Source of the DNA: Rana temporaria
Taxonomy: Eukaryota; Chordata; Amphibia; Anura; Ranidae
Assembly: GCF_905171775.1 (NCBI RefSeq)
Contig: NC_053492.1
Coordinates: 189,555,317 to 189,619,316 of the forward strand
DNA: 64,000 bases
Reading direction: 5' to 3'
In this document: piece by piece, positions 9,963-22,264 of the stretch
Position numbering within the stretch: the first letter of the stretch is position 1
How the letters are laid out: the number at the start of each line of letters is the position of its first letter
Translations under genes and position numbers: made by a program
Notes under the pieces: model-generated
What the model was told of the DNA's origin: nothing
The model's input: the letters and a program-made list of their open reading frames with translations, nothing else
Databases searched by the model: none

Positions 9963-10457
9963 TTAAAGGTGTTCTTTTCTTTTTTTTAAATAACAAACAT
10001 ATCATACTTACCTGCTCTGTTCAATGTTTTTTCACAGAGCAGCCCACATCCTCTTGTTCACGGGTCCCTCACTGGCACTCCTGGCCCCTCCCACCTACAA
10101 ATGCCTCCATAGCAAACCTTTTGCAAAGGGGGCACACAAGCAGGCTCATTTGTGAGCCAGGGCTCTGCATGTCCATTCACACTCAGAGCCATGTCTTGGC
10201 CCCACCCCCTTTTTTCCCTCATTGACTCACTGGCTGTGATTGACAGCAGCGGAAGCCAATGAGCTCCAGCTGCTGTCTCAGCCAATGAGGAGGGAGAGTC
10301 CCCGGAGAGCCAAAGTTCTCATACATATCGCTGGATTCAGATCAGACTCAGGTAAGTATTGTAGGGGGGGGGGGGACTGTTGCGCAGAGAAGGTTTTTTA
10401 CCTTTACGCATAGAATGCATGAAGGTAAAAAACCTTGAGCCTTTACAACCACTTTAA
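9963..10457. mobile_element. TTAA-bounded MITE (TTAAAGGTGTTC termini)
   Basis: The left end is TTAAAGGTGTTC and the right end is 'cctttacaaccactttaa'. The interior has 'atcatacttacctgctctgt' and 'ctttacgcatagaatgcatg', also present in a second, nested copy at 22261-23517. A G-run lies near 10366. It is non-coding. Confidence 0.75.
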
Positions 10458-11629
10458 GTTTATCTCTCTATAGAGTATAACAATTACTTGACCTTTGAAA
10501 TTCTGCCTTCATTCAGCAAGTTTATTTTGAAGTAATAATCGTGTTGTCAGTTCCTGGGTGTGGCAGGTACCTCCACAAATCCTGTTAATTCCTGATATAA
10601 TTTGGTTGCAATAATCATTTAAATGGGTTTTACTTAATACTGGCACTTTTTTGGCATTAGACCCTTATTTCCTTTTTTCTGAATTGTTTAAATGTCAATC
10701 AACCGTTAATAAACAGCAAGGGAAATGCATGTTTCTCGTATTGTGCTTAAAGAGTCTGAATTATTAAAGAAAGTGAAACATAGTAGGAAGAAAGAAGAAA
10801 GCACTATAAAAATAATCATGCTTGTGATGGAAGAGTGTAATGAACGTGTGGATGTACTCACACCCAGTGATTGAGATCCTCTTATATATTTGTTAAAATG
10901 TACACTAATGTTTAACATGTTGGATATGTTACTTGAGATGAGATTTCATTACATATTCAAATACAGTAATACTGTTTTTCTGCCACATATTCTGATAAGG
11001 TGCATTAAGCAGTGTGCATGCTATGGGTTGAGCCAAGGATAAAAAAAAAAAAAAACAAGAAAGCTGGGATAATTATCATAATATCATATCATAATAATTA
11101 TCATAATTGCTCACCAAGGTATGAATTCACATGGGCTAAAGAAGCAGCTCTTAAAAACCATACATCATTCTAATAGAGCAAATAAAGGTATGTATCACTG
11201 GACCCTCCATGTCCAAGCAGCAGCTTATAAAATGTTGTATGCATACTTGTTATCAAGGTCTGTGCTTCAGTGCATGCACACTATGGTAACCTCTAATGCA
11301 TGGACTATGGCATTTTTACTTTTAGCATCTTTTACGGTCACCTTAATGGCTCGTGAAGGGAGTGATACCCATGCATAGCAATGACACATTACACGTTTTC
11401 TTTACAACTTTATTTAAATCTACGAAAATTACATACCATGTATCTTTATGCACGTCAGTGCCTTGTGATGCAGTGTAGTGCGCTGCCACACGCTGAGCTG
11501 TGTAAAAATTTAACATGGCCTTTTTTTTTCAGTGCTGAACTCATAGAACTCAAGGTAAAATGCCATGTCTATGTAATAGGACTGAGATGAGCCCAGTGCA
11601 GACTAACATATGGTGTGAATGAACACTGA
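10458..11629. other. AT-rich interval, nothing recognised
   Basis: An A-run lies at 11041-11055 with an 'ataattatcataat'-type short palindromic repeat to about 11108. Several 70-85 codon frames occur, none with a recognisable domain or splice context. Confidence 0.45.
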
Positions 11630-11868
11630 GGCTGGGTTTACATTTCCGACAGAATACGGCTCGCAGCAGGGGTCCAGTGCATCCCTTTTCTCAGTTTCAA
11701 GGAGGAATCAGGGTCCAAAGATGCACAGCGTTCCTGTGCAAGCCGCACCCCAGCTGCAAAGGAGATATTTGAACCGGCTCCATAGAGAGCTGCCACAATC
11801 TCCTGTCATGCAAATTAGATGTGGGGAAACATCCCCACATCCAATTTGCAATAGCGTGAACTCAGCCT
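11630..11868. mobile_element. MITE with GGCTGGGTTTACA termini
   Basis: The left end is 'gaggctgggtttacatt' and the right end 'gcgtgaactcagcct', imperfect inverted termini. An internal palindrome is 'gatgtggggaaacatcccca'. The flanking triplets are TGA and TTA, compatible with a PIF/Harbinger-type T-N-A duplication but not decisive. Confidence 0.55.
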
Positions 11869-12261
11869 TAGTGATTTTAGTGTGCATTTGATATGGTCTT
11901 GTTCCTGCTTTTTCCTGCAAAATAGCTAACAGATAGCAAATAGCCCTTAAAACATTATATAAAATCTAAACTAAAAAACAAAATATATTGCAACTTTCTA
12001 GTCCTTGATTGCGCTGTTAGTTTTCCAAACCTCTCTTGCATCATTTTCCTAGTGATCTTACAAATGACAACCCTCCCTGTCCCTGGATGGTTTTGTTAGT
12101 CCACTGAATCTATGGATGGAGCTATGGTTGTCAATTTCTTCTCCGGATATGAACTACAAATATTTTCACATCCCTTCATCTCCATTTCATGTGGGGCAGG
12201 GAAATTTTACAGAGGATAACTAGGAAGAAAGATGTTCTTCTGTGCCACTCATGAAAAGTGA
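11869..12261. other. No gene recognised
   Basis: AT-rich sequence between two MITEs. Confidence 0.4.
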
Positions 12262-12532
12262 GGCCCCGTACACACGACCGAGTTTCTCGGCAGAATTCAG
12301 CCAGAAACTCGATCGGAGCCGTATTCTGCCAAAAAACTCGGTCGTGTGTACACTTTTCAGCGAGGAAGCCGACGAGGAACTCGTCGGGCCAAATAGAGAA
12401 CATGTTCTCTATTTCCTCGTTGTTCAATGAGGAAAGTTGGCCCGCCGAGATCCTCGGCGGCTTCAACACTGAACTCGACGAGGAACTCGATGTGTTTGGC
12501 ACGTCGAGTTCCTCGGACGTGTGTACGGGGCC
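12262..12532. mobile_element. PIF/Harbinger-type MITE, TGA target duplication
   Basis: Inverted termini are GGCCCCGTACACACGACCGA and 'cgtgtgtacggggcc', flanked on both sides by TGA. The interior is a run of CGAGTTCCTCG-type inverted motifs. PIF/Harbinger elements produce 3-bp T-N-A duplications, so the superfamily call follows from the boundary. Long opposed frames here are fortuitous. Siblings are at 16612-17218, 19474-19737, 26273-26594 and 37545-37914. Confidence 0.82.
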
Positions 12533-12772
12533 TGACAAGAACATGGGAATTCTGGTAAGATCAACAGGTATTTTCTGTATTTGCTGAAAATGTTCTTAGC
12601 TTGAAAAAAGGCAGCCGCCACCTCTAAGGACTGCAATCTGCAACATGTTTCATTTTTGTTCTTGGTTTTAATTGTTCTTTAGTGTTATTGCTAGTGAATT
12701 TTCTGTGTGCCCACATGCATGGAGGGTTTTTATGACAAATGCTGTGAGATTACAATTGGGTTGGTCAGCCCA

Positions 12773-13772
12773 TTAAACCACTTCAGCCCCCGGAGGATTT
12801 GGCTGCCAAATGACCAGGCCACTTTTTGCGATTCGGCACTGCGTCGCTTTAACTGAGAATTACGCGCTCGTGCAATGTGGCTCCCAACAAAAATGTCATC
12901 CTTTTTTTTCCACAAATAGAGCTTTCTTTTGGTGGTATTTGATCAGCTCTGTGGTTTTTATTATTTGTGCTATAAACAAAAAAAGAGCGACAACTTGGAA
13001 AAAAAGCAATATGTTTTACTTTTTGCTAAAATAAATATCCCCCAAAAATATATAAAAAAAAATGTTTTCCACAGTTTAGGCCGATATGTTTTCTTCTACA
13101 TATTTTTGGGGGAAAAAATCGCAATAGGTGTATATTGATTGGTTTGTGCAAAAGTTACAGCGTCTACAAAAAAGGGGATGGTTTTATGGCATTTTTATTA
13201 TTATTATTTTTTTTTACTAGTAATGGCGGCGATCTGTGATTTTTGTTGTGACTGCGATATTGAGGTGGACACATCAGACACTTTTGACGCTATTTTGCGA
13301 CCATTGTCAATCTATACAGCGATCAGTGTTATAAAAATGCACAGATTACTGTGTAAATGACACTGGCAGGGAAGGGGTTAACCAATAGGGAGCAAGGAAG
13401 GGGTTAAGTGTGTCCTAGGGAGTGATTCTAACTGTGTGGGGGCTGGGCTTACTGTGACACGACACTGATCGCTGCTCCCGATGACAGGGAGCAGACGATC
13501 GGTGTCCTGTTACTAAGCAGAACAGGGAGATGTCTTATTTACAACGGCATCCCCCCATTTTGCCGCTCCGTGACACAATCGTGGGACACCGGTGGACATC
13601 AAGTCCGCGGGTCCCGAGGGCACAGTCACGGAGCTTGCGGCAGGCGTGCGACGCTGGCGGCGTGCACGCACCCGCTAGGCAGCAGATTCGAATCAACGTA
13701 CCTGTGCGTTGCTTTGCCTGCCGTGCCATTCTACCAACGTATATCTATGTGAGGCAGACAGCAAGTGGTTAA
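12773..13772 (-). mobile_element. Full-length TTAA-family MITE (about 1 kb)
   Basis: The element is bounded by TTAA at 12773-12776 and 13769-13772, with termini TTAAACCACTTCAGCCCCC and 'gcaagtggttaa'. It is reversed relative to the 31314-32295 copy. Family blocks are 'ctttcttttggtggtatttg', 'cgatatgttttcttctacat', 'ttactagtaatggcggcgat' and 'ggcagggaaggggttaacc'. No transposase is encoded. TTAA-specific insertion suggests a piggyBac-type enzyme in trans (inference). Confidence 0.85.
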
Positions 13773-15544
13773 ATGCACACTATAATCATAAGAGCTATGT
13801 GTGTATAGATTAGTAAGGCTTTTATATGTATCATATAGTGTGAACACTGGTGTGAGGTGTGTGAAAAGCCTCCCAACAAAAACAATGATTTAATCGTCAA
13901 TGAATGTCCTGTTGAACAATTAGTATCATTATACCTTGAAAAACTGGAAGGAGGTAGAGCATGTTTTGTCCAGAAAAAAATAACTCTTTACCCATTCCCC
14001 TAGCATTTTTTTTTTATGTATATATACTGTCTAAGGCACATGCACAGTGAGGTGTAGACTCATTGCTCACTTTTGTCATGTAAGGTGCTGAGAATGGAGC
14101 TGGGTGCTGGGATGATTTTGGGACATTTCTCGGGACAGAAGAAACAGCCAACAGATTGGCAACAAGTATTGGGGAACTGTCAATGAGGAAGAGAGATGTG
14201 TTGTGCAAGCTTGCAAATTATGGCAAGAGTTGTTGATATGCCTTGCTACAGTTCTGCTTAATGTTTGTATCCACTTTTCCCAGTACATAAAAAATATCAG
14301 TAGTGGTTTGAGTATGACTATAGTTCTTTCATTCTAATAAAATCTATGAAGAATAAAATATGAAACTTTTCGATTACCCTTTATGTTGACAAAGATTGCA
14401 TATTTGTGGAACAAAGCGTTGTTAGCCAAGCCAGCTAAATTGCTTATAGTTTGACTTGATAATTAAAGCAATGTAATCACTTGTCTAGCTGCCAGTACAC
14501 CTCAAACGTCATCTGCGGGATATGATTAATAATTTGCTCAACTCTGTTATAAGCACAGGGAATGCAAGAGGGCAATGTTTATGACAACTGTTGTGGACTT
14601 TGGCTAGAAGTGTGACTATTTAGTATACTGAATGACATGACAGTCCACAATATTGCTTTTATAGCATGGTAAAATGGTAACATGGTAAAATAGCTTTATC
14701 CTTGGAGAAAAGCAATAACTTAATGTTTAAAGAAATATTTTACCTTGGTTAATCCAGTTTCGAGTGGGCCACTTTCTAACACTTCAACATAATAAAAGCA
14801 CTTCATTGATTGAAAAAAGCCATTTTGGGAAACAAAATAAATACACACTGTTAGGGCCAAATTCCCAAAAACGTAGCCTAACTTAACTTTCAGCAGTTAA
14901 GTTACACAGGCGTTAAATTTCTACCTAAGTGCCCGATCTTCAAAGCACTTACCTAGAAATTACACGCCGTGTAACTTAAGTGCCTCCGTCATCTACCACT
15001 TTCCCACCTTATCTTACTGTTTCTGACCCTCCACTTCCATTCTGTGCTGTAGCCGTCTTTCGACTATGGCCCGGCCGGTATGTGGTTCACCATGGAGGTT
15101 CACTATCACATGTGGGCATAAACACAGGGCAGGTTGCATGCAAATGCAGCCTGCATACTGTAGGAAAGTCCACTCGTACAGACTAACATCAACCCATCAA
15201 AGCATATATGCTTGTGTCAAGGCTGAGGACTAGGAAGTACGGAGGCAGAATGTGGTGATATTTTCAGGAAGCTATGTACAGCACCCTGCAAGCCCCTCCC
15301 ACCAGCCACAGTCAGTCTGCAAATCATAGAGAAGTACAAAGGCTTAGTGATAACATTGCTGTATCTAAAATAAGGTATGTAAGATATGTAAAAAAACAGA
15401 AAGGTTTTCCCTAAAAAATGTAATTAGCATCTGGTACAACACTTTCATACTAATACATAAAGAGCATCTAGGTATACTATTTACTCCATCCAGCATGTGG
15501 TGCCTTGCTGCTGTGTGGATGGAGTGGAGGCTTATAGGAACATT
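13773..15544. other. Mostly single-copy-looking DNA with one MITE end
   Basis: No gene was recognised. Around 14855-15000 the sequence 'gggccaaattcccaaaaacg' and 'gcgttaaatttctacctaag' looks like one end of the same MITE class as 15545-16281, but no matching right end is visible. Short frames at 14014-14288 and 15365-15562 have no motif. Confidence 0.45.
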
Positions 15545-16281
15545 GGCCCGATTCACATACATCGTGCATATTTATGCCGCCGTAGCGTATCTAATATACG
15601 CTACGCCGACGCAGCGCAGAGAGGCAAGCACTGGATTCACAAAGCACTTGCTCCCACTCGCTCTTAAAGATACGCTGGGTTTCCTCTGCGTAGGTGGAAG
15701 TGGGCGTGAGCCATGCTAATGAGGCGTGACCCCATGCAAATGATGAGCCAAGCGTCATAGAAGTACTTAAAACGAACAACGCATGCGCCGTCCCGTTGAC
15801 GCATCCCAGTGCGCATGCTCAGAATCACGTCGGAACTAATCCCTAAGATACGACGGATCACTGCCTACGACGTGAACATAACCTACAGTACGCCCAGCCC
15901 TATTCACGTACTACGTAAAATACGACGGCTGTGTTCCCTGGTCCATACCTTAGCATAAGTTGTGCCTCATATATGGGGAATAACTTTATGCCGGATGTAC
16001 GACTTACGCAAACCGCATATATTATGCGCCGGGCGCAAGTACGTTCGTGAATCAGCGTATCTCCCTCATTTGCATATGAAAATCAATGGGAGCGGCAAAT
16101 GCACCCAGCGTAAATATGCGCCCACGATACGACGGCGTAGGCAAGTTACGTTGGTCGTAGGAAGCCTATTTTTAGGCGTATCTCAGATTGTGGGCACGGC
16201 GCACAGATACGACAGCGCATAGTCACACTTACGCGGCGTATCTCGAGATACGTTGGCGTAAGTGCTTTGTGAATCCGGGCC
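15545..16281. mobile_element. MITE with GGCCCGATTCACA termini
   Basis: Inverted termini GGCCCGATTCACA and 'tgtgaatccgggcc' are flanked on both sides by ATT, a possible 3-bp target duplication. The interior is unusually rich in TACG/CGTA motifs ('gccgtagcgtatctaatata') and short palindromes. It is non-coding. The element at 62841-63585 shares the style ('gattcat' termini and GATCCG-rich interior) but not the exact ends. Confidence 0.75.
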
Positions 16282-16611
16282 ATTGTTCTTCTGTAGACTC
16301 TATAGTATTCAAAGGGACAACAGCTGTCCGACTGGATGCTACAATCCTTGGTGACCTTCAGCAGGAATTTAATGTAGGGCATCCCTTTTAAATAGGGGTC
16401 CCTGATGGGGTTTGGCATGCTTTTTGATGAGGAAACTGGATCCTCACATGTTATGGAGAGAGAAAGGCCTAGGGAAAGGTTCCTGCAATTTAAGGGACAG
16501 AATAGGGACATTGCTGTATTCCTCTGATATTGTGTATAAAATAGATATCCCATACGCTCTAGATAATTTAAAGTTAGTAAAACACAATATACCAAATGCT
16601 TCTACTTCTAA
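16282..16611. other. No gene recognised
   Basis: This lies between two MITEs. The 149- and 136-codon minus-strand frames crossing it run on into MITE sequence and have no recognisable domain. Confidence 0.4.
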
Positions 16612-17218
16612 GGCCTCGTGCACATGACCGTTTTCCTCGATAGAATCCATCAAGAAACTTGGTGGGAGAGCTTTTTTGCCGAGGAAAACGGTCATGTGTA
16701 CGTTTTTCATCGAGGAAACTGTCGAGGAACTCGACGAGGAAAAAAGAGAACAAGTTCTCTTTTTCCTTGACAAGAGTCTCAAATTCCTCGTTGTATTCCT
16801 CGTTGGGCTGGTTTTCGATGAGAAACGCGAGCGTGTGTATGCTAAGAAACCCACGCATGCTCAGAATAAAGTATGAGATGGGAGCGCACCTTCGGTAAAA
16901 CTAGCGTTTGTAATGGAGATAACACATTTTTCACACTGTAACAGACTGAAAAGTGCAAATCGTCTCTTACCAAACTTTTACTTAACACGCAGTAACATGA
17001 GATTAGCAAAAGCAGCCCCAAGGGTTGTGCCAGTGGAATCGAACTTCCCCTGCCATTGTATGTGTTGTACGTCACTGCGTTTGAGAACAAGGAGATTTTG
17101 TCTTGACCGCGTGTACGCAAAGCAATCTTGTCGAGTTCCTCGACAAGCCTAACAAGGAACTCGTCGAGGAAAACGATGTGTCTTTTCCGACCAGTTCCTC
17201 AGTCGTGTGTACGGGGCC
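16612..17218. mobile_element. PIF/Harbinger-type MITE, long variant, TAA duplication
   Basis: The termini are 'ggcctcgtgcacatgaccg' and 'agtcgtgtgtacggggcc', flanked on both sides by TAA. Arms contain repeated TCGTCGAGG/CCTCGACGA motifs. About 300 nt of central sequence is absent from shorter siblings, so this may be a less-deleted derivative of the parental transposon. No complete frame for a transposase is visible. Confidence 0.82.
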
Positions 17219-17221
17219 TAA

Positions 17222-18231
17222 AAGTACTACTTCTAAAATTATTCAATTTCAAAAAGAGTGAAATACAAACATGTGTGAATCCACAGTAGTGCAATGTTGT
17301 CACCAAATCAATTCAGTGCTCCATACAAAATAATAAAACATAGTGCAAAAAATCAAGAAAGAAGTCCAATTAAAGTCCTCTTTAATAAATGATAGTTCCA
17401 TGCAAAAATATTGAATCCCAGTGATGTCATGTTAAGATAAATCACCAAAAAGATCCTCCACCACTGTGTGACACATCCGACCCACTCCCATCAGATGGTA
17501 ACCAAATCATGTTGCCAATACGCAAAAAGGAGTCAGCTGTTAGAAATTTCCTTAGTAAGCCAATCATCTTCGTCACCCCTCTTGCACTAGAGGTACAAAT
17601 TTGTGGGTATACCTCTCCAACCAATTGACCACTAAATGTATTGAGAGTCAGCACCCCTCCAGCAGATTCTGACTTAGTAAAGTAGGCCCCTTTTGAACCA
17701 ATGCCTTACCGTGTAACTAAGAGATTTACTGCTGCATTCCAGGGCTGTGAGTCAAGCTGTTACAAGTATGTGATTCCCTATGAGACTTATGATGCAACCC
17801 TTGCTATAAATGCCTGGACTGTTGCCCTGTCTAATTCTTTGCTGTATTTGAGAGGAGTATTAGTCATTGCCAGTGTTACCTCAACTATTACTGCAATTGT
17901 TAAAAAGTTCTCCTGTAATGCTGTAATACACTATTTCTATTTCTATTCCTATAAATACAAGAACTGTTATTTTCAAATAGTCTCTGTGTGAGTGCTCCCT
18001 CACAATTGGCTACCACAGCCCTTGGCCTCACCCCAAGGAGAAAATTCTTGCAATAGATAAATATTCAAATGTAAACATTTTCAGACTACATTTGCAAACA
18101 TATCTTAAATGTGTTTTATAAATCTTTCTATGTTTCAGAAATTTATCTCAGTAAAACATTCAATGCTTAGAATAAGGCATATCAAAATATAGGCTAAAAA
18201 CATTTGTTGCCGTTCCTTATGTGTCCCTTAA
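17222..18231. repeat. Unclassified repeat-like interval
   Basis: The 17225-17700 part has the feel of a frog interspersed repeat ('gaaatacaaacatgtgtgaa', 'gcaaaaaatcaagaaagaag'), but I cannot name the family. The rest is AT-rich with no gene called. Confidence 0.4.
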
Positions 18232-18612
18232 AGTACCGTATGACAAATGTTCGATGTGAGCTTTTGGTTGGATATGCGTAGATGGTGCGTAGGCTCCATC
18301 TGACATTTGCTGTCGGAATTTCCATCAACAAATGTTTGAGAGCTGGTTCTCAATTTTTTCGACAACAAAAGTTCTTGTCGGAAATTCCGATTGTCTGTAG
18401 CCAATTCCGACGCATAAAAATTCTATGCATGCTCGGAATCAATTTGACGCATGCTCAGAATCATTGAACTTAATTTTTCTTGGCTCGTCGGAGTGTTGTA
18501 CGTGACCGCGTTCTTACACCGTGTGTATGCAAGACAAGTTTTATGCCAACATTCCGTCAGAAAAAAATCCACGGTTTTGCTGTCAGAATGTCTGATCGTG
18601 TGTATGTGGCAT
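18232..18612. mobile_element. Diverged Harbinger-like MITE
   Basis: The left part 'aaagtaccgtatgacaaatg' and right part 'tctgatcgtgtgtatgtggc' are partial complements. The interior repeats 'ttgtcggaaattccga'-type inverted motifs and 'gcatgctcggaatcaa'. It resembles the 37545-37914 copy in structure but has a degraded left terminus. Confidence 0.6.
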
Positions 18613-18904
18613 AAGAATGAATTTTTAACACTTGAGATTTTAATTTTATCACTTTCAGAGTTGTTTGAAGGAGTGGAATTTGAGCCTAAAATCCCTGCAT
18701 TGTTCACGTCTAGAGAATAACAAATGCTATCTGTCATGTGGAAGAAAATTATTGGTCCTGTACTACAAAAATATAAGTTTAGCTGTTTTACAGTCATGTT
18801 TATCTCAGTAGTGTCATTGCACTAGACAGTCAGTGATGTTAGTTAATAGGTGAAGTACCCTTGGGTCCTAACCATTGCATCTCTTCCTTGTGGGGTTGGG
18901 GTGT

Positions 18905-19030
18905 AGTTACATACTTACTCAGTTAGTCAGGTTGAATGAAGACACAAGTCCCTCTAGTTCAACCAACAGAAAAAAACACACATGTACAAATGGAAAACAT
19001 CCATATACACAATCCTATACCCACAGTTGA
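18905..19030 (-). mobile_element. CR1-like LINE 3'-end fragment
   Basis: The block 'caggttgaatgaagacacaa' followed by 'tccctctagttcaacc' is the reverse of the 3' tail seen at 34540-34590 ('ggttgaactggatggact', 'tttttcaacctatgtaac'). It is a short 3' fragment without coding sequence. Confidence 0.6.
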
Positions 19031-19059
19031 TCCAGAGGAAGGCAAGAAAGTTAAGCACA

Positions 19060-19335
19060 AAAACATGGATGAGCGAGTTTGGGATGGAGGAACTTGACTG
19101 GGCTGCATAGAGTCCTGACATCAACCCAAGAGAACACCTTTGGGATGAATTAGAGTGGAGACTGCGAGCCAAGCCTTCTCATCCACATCAATGCCTGACC
19201 TCACAAATGTGCTTCTGGGAGAATGGTCAAAAATTCCCAGAGCCACACTCATAAACCCTGTGGACAGGCTTCCCAGAACAGTAGAAGCTGTTATAGCTGC
19301 AAAAAGTGGCTGTAAAGGGTGGTCTGCAGATCTTG
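19060..19335 (+). pseudogene. Tc1/mariner transposase, C-terminal fragment
   Basis: Translation shows the Tc1 catalytic tail. 'SPDINP.E...WDELEWRLRA' spans about 19112-19170 and corresponds to the conserved '[11 protein letters not shown]' block. It is followed by 'MPDLTNVLLGEWSKIPR' and 'LPRTVEAVIAAKSG' (19189-19313). These are in different frames, so it is frameshifted. No N-terminal DNA-binding part is present. Tc1 transposases are DDE enzymes that excise and insert at TA. This fragment predates the Tc1 copy beginning at about 19340. Confidence 0.75.
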
Positions 19336-19473
19336 TAAGTTTGCCCACTTACAAAAAAATGAAGGGTCTATAATTGTTAACATAGGTGTATTTTAAATGG
19401 TAGAGACAGAATATCAATCAAAAATACAGAAAAACACAATACAAATGTCATAAATTGAGTTGCAGTTCAGTGA

Positions 19474-19737
19474 AGCCTCGTACACACGACCGAGGAACTC
19501 GACGGGCAAAACACATGGTTATCCTCGTCAAGTTCCTTGTTAGGCTTTCGAGGAACTCGACAAGGCAAGTTTCTCCATTCCCGTAGAGGAAAAATAAGAC
19601 ATGCTCTCTTTTTGGCTCGACGGGATCCTCTACAGTTTTCTCGTCGAAAAATGTACACACAACCGGTTTACTCGGCAAAAAAAAAATCCCAGCAAGTTTC
19701 TTGCTGGTTTTTGACGAGAAACTGTGTGTACGAGGCC
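19474..19737. mobile_element. Harbinger-type MITE inside a Tc1 terminal repeat
   Basis: The termini 'agcctcgtacacacgaccga' and 'ctgtgtgtacgaggcc' are flanked by TGA on both sides (19471-19473 and 19738-19740). The uninterrupted opposite Tc1 terminal repeat at about 23684 has a single copy of that triplet ('tcactgaactgc'), so it serves as an empty site. Confidence 0.88.
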
Positions 19738-19779
19738 TGAGTGAAATAAATATTTGATCTCCCTACCAACCAATAATAA

Positions 19780-20252
19780 TTCTGACTCCAACAGACTGGC
19801 TACAGTATGTGCTCATGTGGTACACAGATTAGTCTGGTCAATTTAAGAAGGTGCTCCTAACAACAATAAGACCATCAACAAAAAGCTTGGTGAAAAGAAG
19901 ACGACTGTTGGAGTGATTATTCGCAAATGGAAGAAATACAAATTAACCATCAATCTCCCTCTGTCTGGAGCTCAATTCAAGATTTCACCTCATGGAGTAA
20001 GGATGATCATGAGAAAAGTGAGGGATCACCCAGAACTACACAAGAAGAGCATGTGAATGATCTCAGGGCAGGTGGGAGCACAGTCACCAAACAAACACCA
20101 AAAACAAGGCACATGTACAGGCCGTCTGAAGTTTGCCATTAAACATCTGCTTGATTCAGAGAAGGATTAGGAGAAAGAAAAAAAAAATGCTTTTTGACAT
20201 TAACTTGCCGTGTTTGGAGGAAGAAAAATGCTGACTATGCCCCTAAGAACAC
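19780..20252 (+). pseudogene. Tc1 transposase, N-terminal and central remnant
   Basis: Frames give Tc1-like pieces: '[15 protein letters not shown]' (helix-turn-helix region), '[19 protein letters not shown]', 'LKFAIKHLLDSE' and 'VWRKKNADYAPKNT' just before the break at 20253. They are scattered over frames with stops, so the gene is dead. Reading continues at 21115. Confidence 0.72.
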
Positions 20253-20253
20253 C

Positions 20254-21112
20254 ATCAGGTGTTTGTATATATCCGTGGAAGTGTTGTAACAGCTGATGCA
20301 CGCTGTTACAACACTTCCACGGATATATACAAACGCCTGATTTGTTTGAATCAAATGTGAGTACCCAGTGGTTTTTTTTAATAAACATCGGTTTTTTAAA
20401 CGGTATCACACTATTTGGGCATCCTTTCTTCCTTCTTTTGAGTGGCTTCTGGATAAAAAGGCCATATACAGGGGAACAAGCAAACATTTGCCAGAGCGCA
20501 GCACAGGGCGTACACTGTGGATGCCTGCTACCCCAGGAGGGGATTTTAATCTGGTGATTTTAATCTGGTGAGTGCGGGAAACACCTGAGCACAGAGGAAG
20601 GGTGCACAGAGTGAATCACCTGAAATTCTATTAAGAGTGGCATGCAGCACCTTTTGCACGGATTAATCAGCACTTTATAATACAGCAATATATCTTTAGA
20701 AAATTAATTATTCAGCACGTTAATCACTTTATGGACTTTATGCAATATCACATGGACTCTATGCATGTATTGAGCATTACCAGATCTATATGTGACACAT
20801 TTATTTACTAATATATATTTTTTATTTTCATTTGTATATATTTTTTTACTTAATGTAATCTAAGAAGTACTTACATATTTCACTTAATATTTCACTTTAT
20901 TAGCATCAGCACAATTATGGTATAATCTACACAGCAGGCGCCACCACCTACCAACCCCCTTTTTCTCATATTTATATTCCACTCCGGTGGGATACTTTTT
21001 GTAGGGGCAGCCACTGTAACAGATATTCTTTTATACTTATTTGCATTTATTTGCATTCATTTCATTGTCCTCCCTGCAAAACCTATATACATATATTTTT
21101 TCCATACTACCT
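20254..21112. mobile_element. Insertion in Tc1, begins with a 40-bp hairpin
   Basis: The insertion interrupts the Tc1 transposase. It opens with an inverted repeat at 20254-20341: arms of 40 nt, an 8-nt loop (20294-20301) and one mismatch, pairing 'ggaagtgttgtaacagc' with 'gctgttacaacacttcc'. The rest is AT-rich without a recognisable gene and includes 'aataaacatcggttttttaa'. I cannot name the family; no target duplication was fixed. Confidence 0.6.
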
Positions 21113-21114
21113 TT

Positions 21115-21210
21115 TCACAGAGTGGCCTTGCCCGTCTCCAGACCTTAATCCTATAGAAAATGTATGGAGGGAGCTGAAACTTGGAATTTCCAAGCAACAG
21201 ACAAAAAACA
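21115..21210 (+). pseudogene. Tc1 transposase, catalytic-region fragment
   Basis: Translation gives '[20 protein letters not shown]', the conserved Tc1 '[15 protein letters not shown]' block with the final catalytic-region signature, then 'ISKQQTKNI'. It stops at the TTAA MITE inserted at 21211. The C-terminal remainder lies at 23524-23647. Confidence 0.82.
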
Positions 21211-22264
21211 TTAACTACTTGCCTACCGCACCGTGTCATATGACGACGAAAAGATAAGGCTTTCTTTCTGGGAAGACGTCATATGACGTCTTCTCCTTCC
21301 CAAGCCACTAGGGGGCCCACGCGCCGCGTCACTGGGGACCCGATGTCCCGGTGTCCGCGATGTCCGCCGGGCACCCGCGATTGCCCAGTAACTGAGCAGG
21401 ATCGTGGATCTGTGTGTGTAAACACACAGATCCATGTCCTGTCAGGGAAAGGAGACCGATGGTGTGTCCCTTGTACATAGGGACACCGTCCTGGTGGCCG
21501 CGATGTCCGCAGGGCACCCGCGATTGCCCAGCAACTGAGCAGGATCGTGGATCTGTGTGTGTAAACACACAGATCCATGTCCTGTCAGGGAAAGGAGACA
21601 GATGGTGTGTCCCTTGTACATAGGGACACCGATCGGTCACCTCCCCCAGTGAGTCCCCTCCCCCCACAGTAAGAATCACTCCCTAGGGAACACATTAACC
21701 CCTTGATCGCCCCCTAGTGTTAACCCCTTCCCTGCCAGTCACATTTACACAGTAATCGATGCATTTTTATAGCACTAATCACTGTATAAATGTGAATGGT
21801 ACCAAAAATGTGTCAAAAGTGTCCGATATGTCCGCGGCAATATCGCAGTCATGATAAAAATCACAGATCGCCTCCATTACTAGTAAAAAAAATAACAATA
21901 AAAATGCTATAAATCTATCCCCTATTTTGTAGACGATATAACTTTTGCACAAACCAATCAATATACGCTTATTGTGATTGTTTTACCAAAAATATGTAGA
22001 AGAATACGTATCGGCCTAACTTTTTTATATTTTTTGGGGGGATTTTTATTATAGCAAAAAGTAAAAAATATTGTTTTTTTTTTCAAAATTGACGCTCTAT
22101 TTTTGTTTATAACCCAAAAAAAATAAAAACCGCAGATGTGATCAAATACCACCAAAAGAAAGCTCTATTTGTGGGGAAAAAAAATATAAAAATGTCATAT
22201 GAGTAAAGCTTAATAATGGCTTGGGCAGGAAGGGGGTGAAAGTGCCCGGTATTGAGGTGGTTAA
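21211..22264 (+). mobile_element. TTAA-family MITE with internal 143-bp tandem duplication
   Basis: The element is bounded by TTAA at 21211-21214 and 22261-22264, inserted in the Tc1 remnant. A 143-bp segment (about 21345-21487) is repeated head to tail at 21488-21630. Each copy holds the long hairpin around 'gtgtgtgtaaacacac' (21398-21440, 21541-21583) and the second hairpin 'gtgtcccttgtacatagg'. The interior has the family's 'ttactagtaaaaaaaataac' and 'ataccaccaaaagaaagctc' blocks. Confidence 0.85.

Noticed and set aside
16146..16858. 136- and 149-codon minus frames
   Set aside because: Span the edges of two unrelated MITEs with no domain.
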